Under the pieces are notes generated by a model. The model saw nothing but the letters and a program-made list of their open reading frames with translations. It had not been told where the DNA came from and made no database searches. Positions 60,061 to 64,000 of a stretch of DNA of 64,000 nucleotides are shown piece after piece. The stretch comes from Sequoia sempervirens (Eukaryota; Streptophyta; Pinopsida; Cupressales; Cupressaceae): NCBI GenBank assembly GCA_007258455.2, contig VDFB02196042.1, positions 29,669 to 93,668 on the forward strand, in the 5' to 3' direction. The translations under genes were made by a program, and so were the position numbers. Each line of letters starts with the position of its first letter. Within the stretch, counting starts at the first letter, position 1.

Positions 60061-60596
60061 GGTTTTGGAATCTTATTAATGGCCTTATATGTGATGTGTT
60101 TTGTTACACTTAATCCTTATCCAATGATGATTGAAAGTCATATGAGAAGTGGTCCCATCATCACAAGTGGTGCCTAGAATTAGGGAAAAGGATGGGACCC
60201 ACATTGTAGGATGGGATGCATTGACATTCATTTTCTAGCTCAGATCCACTAAATGGTAGGTGTTAGTGAACAATTAATATGAAGATACATGCAGTAGCTT
60301 CGTATTTTCTTTCTATTGCTAGTTGGTAATTGTGTGTCACTCATTTTGTACTTGTGTAAATGGCTTCAAATTTTGTGCACGTTGTTACATTTTTTCCCTT
60401 GCCAATGATGATATCAAGTAGTATGCGATGCTTGATTATCATCATAGATGGTGATGAATTGAGAAAAGGATGAGACCCATGGTGTAGTATGGGATGCATT
60501 GGCATTCCTTTTCCATATGGGATTTACTTATGAGCTTATGAGATTGTGAGCTAGGGTAAAAGCACAAAGCTATGTGACACTTTCAACCAACTAAAT

Positions 60597-60790
60597 GGTT
60601 TCAAGCAAAACAATTTTGCCTGAAACCACTTGGCCTATACATGGCGCATACAATTTCAAGCAAACACTTTTGCTCAAAACTAAAAAGTAAAAAATTTCTC
60701 ATTCAAAATTTGAAATGCGACAATTTATGTGTATTTTTTCAAGCAAAATGTTTTTGTTCAAAAGTGTTTCAGGTGAAACCATTTTGACCA
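60597..60790. repeat. Cluster of hairpin-forming TTTCAAGCAAAA repeats
   Basis: At 60597-60610 GGTTTCAAGCAAAA pairs with TTTTGCCTGAAACC (60614-60627), 13 of 14 positions with a 3-base loop. Related half-palindromes recur near 60654-60680 and 60739-60795. Confidence 0.7.
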
Positions 60791-60795
60791 AAATT

Positions 60796-62300
60796 GTTTG
60801 TGTGGCTGCCTATGTGACATCTTAACCCCTCTTTTGGGGAAAATTCAAAAAAAACTTCTTCAACTATGTATTTCTCCAACTAGGGGTAATTTCATAAAAA
60901 TCTAAAAAAACCTTTTTGTAGAGCTTAGAGTCTCGAATCTTTTTTTTTATTTTTTATTTTGATTTGTTTTATTATGATTTTTTTAATTTACTATGTGTAG
61001 GTTTTTATAATCAAACATGAGGCCAGCTAGAAATTAAAGAATATATATTAAAACATATTAAAAAAAAAAAGGTGCACTAGAGGAAAAAATCCTCTTCAAA
61101 ATGTTAAAATTTATTTTTATTAAATGATAACAAAATTAGACAAAAGTTGACGTCCCATAAAAATTGACATTTTGGTGAAGTATCACTTTAAAATGTAATT
61201 ACGAAAAAAATATTCATCATTTTTTTCCATGCACTAAATATTGAATTACCTATTTATGAAAAACATGAGGGAAAAAAATTATTCGCTCCTTTTTTTGTGA
61301 TGTCCCATCAACCTTTTTTTTTTTTTCTGAAATTTTCAACAATTCAAATTCTGATCTTAAACTTATAAAAAAATATAATAAATCAATTTTCTTTTCAAAT
61401 TTTAAAATTACAAGTATACACTTCTTCAAGAGTTCTATATTTCATTAGTTTATGTCATTTTGAAATTCAAAAGATAAAGACAACTTTTATGTGACCAAAG
61501 TTGATTTTTTTATTTGTGTTGGCCATTTCCTTCAAAAAGTGTGATGGATGTTTGTGCTTTTATCCAGTAGGTAGTCAGATGATGTACGTAGTAAGTTGCA
61601 TCCACTTCCATTTTACTAGTTGATCTTTATTTGAACATGTTATTTTTAAGTTATTCACATTATGTTTGTGATGGGTAGATTAGCGAGTCACAATCTATAT
61701 ATGTGAATCATTCTCACTGTGTATGTATGACATATGTCTAATCTAGTCATTCTTTGTATGTGTGATGTGTGTATGAGCTAGTCACCCTATGTATAATTAG
61801 GTATGCTTGATCCAATCATTGTGTGATAATGGAATTATGAAATAATATAGTCCCTATATGGTTTTGTGTGTGTTTGTACACTATTGCAATATGGATCCAA
61901 CACTTGATTGGAATGTGTTTGTTATCATTTTATTATAAGTGGAATAATTTGAAAGCATAAACTTAATTAGTAGTCATGCTTTAAAAGTGAGATCATAGAT
62001 ACGATATAAGAGGAGAGGATAAATTCTCTATCATTGGTTTATGAACTAAAAAACCTTTGATTCTTGTTGACATTTCATGCCACCCTTATGACCCATCAAT
62101 AAGAATTGATCTAAGAGAATCTACATGGGCCATCTTGCATGAATCCTAGTGCTTTGGGCTTTCGAGTTTTCACTTCCTTGTCTACTTGCATGCTTTTTCC
62201 ATCTCTCCCAACCTTCCATCTCCTTTGCCTCCTTTTCCATCTTCTACAAAGTGTTTCGGGTGTAGGCCATTGGTCTTACCCTTTAACATCTTTCATCCCT
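60796..62300. other. No gene recognised; A/T-rich low-complexity stretches
   Basis: Homopolymer T and A runs (for example 61051-61070 and 61313-61327) and TGTG-rich text near 61680-61880. No coding signal. Confidence 0.5.
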
Positions 62301-62320
62301 TCATCAAACCATTGACGGTT

Positions 62321-62408
62321 GAAGCTCGATGCTCGATGGCTTGAAGCTCAACGCCCAATGGCTTGAAGCTTGATGCCTGACAACCTAAAGCCCGATGCTC
62401 GACACTGT
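62321..62408. repeat. Four 22-bp tandem repeats
   Basis: Exactly 22-bp units at 62321, 62343, 62365 and 62387 follow the pattern GAAGCTCGATGCYCGATGGCTT. The purine/pyrimidine pattern is conserved while CG sites often read TG or CA. Confidence 0.9.
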
Positions 62409-62810
62409 TTGGTCTTTCGTCTCCCTTCTTCATGAGGTCCAATGCTACCCTTTCAATTTTCCTAAGTTCTCATTTTTCGGGTGTCGATCATCAACCATCC
62501 CCTTTACTCCTTTCACTTTGGTGGAAAGGCGTAAGCCTTCCTATCGATACTCAATCCTCAATTTTCTCTTTCTCACTTTTGGGCATCAGGTCTTCAACCT
62601 TCTCCTTCCATCTTTTCTTCTCACCAACAACATCCTTCGAAATTGGCTATGTTGAGTTTTCGGGTTTCAAGAGTTGGACTTCTCCCTTATCACTTACCTT
62701 TTTGTTGATAAGATGTAGTCCATCTTCTCAATCCTCGACACCCTATGAAGGAAGACCTTTCGGTGGTCGCGATTTCAACCTTCTTCTAGCATGTGGTACA
62801 TCGATGGTCT

Positions 62811-62854
62811 GAAACCTGACACTTGACGGTCTAAAGCCCAACGCCCGACAGTTC
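62811..62854. repeat. Two more 22-bp units of the same repeat
   Basis: 62811-62832 and 62833-62854 (AAAGCCCAACGCCCGACAGTTC) match the 62321-62408 units in length and pattern, 400 bp away. Confidence 0.8.
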
Positions 62855-64000
62855 GATGAAGGTACTTATTTTTGAGGCTTTGGACCATTTAATGCATAGC
62901 CAAAGGTTCCTTTCTAGCCCGATGCCCTGATTTTCCACAGATTTGACATGTTTTCTGGGCGGTGACATTAATGCTCAAACCACCTTTTTGAGCATCTTGT
63001 TTCAAGTTTCACGGCTTCAAGGACATCATTTATGATCCTCCCAACTTCTGCAAGTGGATTTTATGGGCACCCATGCTCATTTATTGCTATTGTTGACCAT
63101 TCTGACAGATCCATGCCTTAACTCCATCCTTTCACACATAGGTTTCACAACAACATTCATTGTTAGGGCATGGGTGTTGAGTGTTGCTCAATCTTTCTGG
63201 GCATAGGTTTTGAATTATGCCTAATCTATAGAGGCACAAATTGTATTGATTCTAAGGGTTCTTCTTTTGTGCTCCTCTCACAGTTTTCTTTAGTAGACAC
63301 TATGTTTCTACATTATGCCATTGTAAAGTTTGACTTTATGCCTTATGTTAATGAAATCTAGCTATTGTCACTGCTATTTCTTACATGTTTGAGTAAAAAT
63401 TCTTACCTACATGTCTGAATGTGTGTTTTAGTTGATTTGTTGAAGTATTGAGCAATCTTAAGCAAAGAAGGAACAACTTTCTATCTTGGTGTATCACCTC
63501 TATTTCCATTTCATGTTCTCCTTCTATCTCTTTTTCTTTGAGTTGTTAGAGTTGAGTAGGGATAGGATTTTATGTGCTGGGATAGACCAACACATTTGCA
63601 CTTAGATTGGAAGAGGAAGCTGACCTTCTCTAGAGACTTGACCTCATTCGCACAAGGTCCCGCACCTTGAGGTCATTTCCATTGTTTCATTGGAATACCG
63701 AACCCCATGTTCAGCAGGGTGCAATTTCATGTGACAATAGTTTTTTGGCATGCTCAGTGGGACAAGTTTCTTTCCACTGGGTAATTTGGTGTTTTCTCCA
63801 GCAAATCTTGCCTTTTGAGGCATATCTTTGAACACCATAGCGAATCCATTCATATCTACTGGTTCAAGCAGTACTAGTTCTATTTTTTTTTTTGACGAAG
63901 TGGTGTCTTCTTCAACTTTTTAACCTTTGGAGCTGTTCTAGAAGCACTTGATGAATTTGCAAGTATCCATTTTGGGTGACTCTGCTGGTATCTACCCAAG
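62855..64000. other. No gene recognised
   Basis: A sequence starting TGTTAGAGTTGAG near 63545 could be an LTR edge, but no partner, primer site or target duplication was found. A minus frame of 69 codons (63644-63853) is unassigned. Confidence 0.4.

Noticed and set aside
59752..60177. 141-codon + frame
   Set aside because: It runs through a degenerate tandem array and has no flanking coding signal.
63545..64000. Possible LTR beginning TGTTAGAGTTGAG
   Set aside because: No second LTR, primer site or coding domain within the window to support it.

Overview
This is plant nuclear DNA. The one recognisable host gene has short exons separated by introns of 7 to 14 kb, and most of the rest is retrotransposon sequence of several ages, with Ty1/copia, Ty3/gypsy, TRIM, LINE-type and PPR debris. 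That architecture suggests a large-genome seed plant, most likely a gymnosperm such as a conifer. This is inference from layout; no species marker was found.

The host gene is on the + strand from 10950 to at least 44354. It encodes a small RING-H2 ubiquitin ligase of the Arabidopsis At3g02290 type. Exon 1 (10950-11072) has the MGxxCCC N-terminus. Exon 2 (23301-23727) has the PPRPLPYDxDPRY and LVSRREK signatures and the first RING cysteine pair. Exon 3 (37285-37394) completes the RING. All three join in frame with GT-AG borders. A nine-codon terminal exon reading EMVFSESP-stop fits at 44328-44354, giving 228 residues. This terminal exon lies in a 416-bp unit that is tandemly duplicated, and the pair is present again 8.2 kb downstream.

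Region by region: 1-48 resembles the 3' part of 5S rRNA. 5790-6260 is a LINE RNase H relic. 6745-7480 is a degenerate tandem array. Intron 1 (12.2 kb) holds a complete but broken copia element (11843-17550, target duplication ACATG) and a second LINE RNase H relic. Intron 2 (13.6 kb) holds a decayed gypsy pol (25600-29010) interrupted by a solo LTR (27721-28232, AGATT), a 441-bp TRIM (31491-31931, CATTT) and a second degenerate array (33300-34410). Intron 3 (6.9 kb) holds a copia RT relic, a 1,067-bp solo LTR (39622-40688, TATTG), and a tandem pair of 0.4-kb units, one of which carries a 679-bp inverted-repeat insertion.

From 42847 to 54725 two 3,711-bp blocks, nearly identical, flank a 20-N gap and a partial copia element with a 184-bp LTR. 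That element's gag is split by a 747-bp hAT-like insertion (8-bp target duplication TTTCCGGC). The second block starts exactly at the LTR edge and target site. I therefore think the two blocks are two haplotypes of one locus joined by the assembler, not a true duplication.

54726-64000 has no recognisable intact gene: a PPR pseudogene fragment, a third degenerate array, a hairpin cluster and 22-bp repeats. Every LTR element whose borders could be fixed lies antisense to the RING gene.
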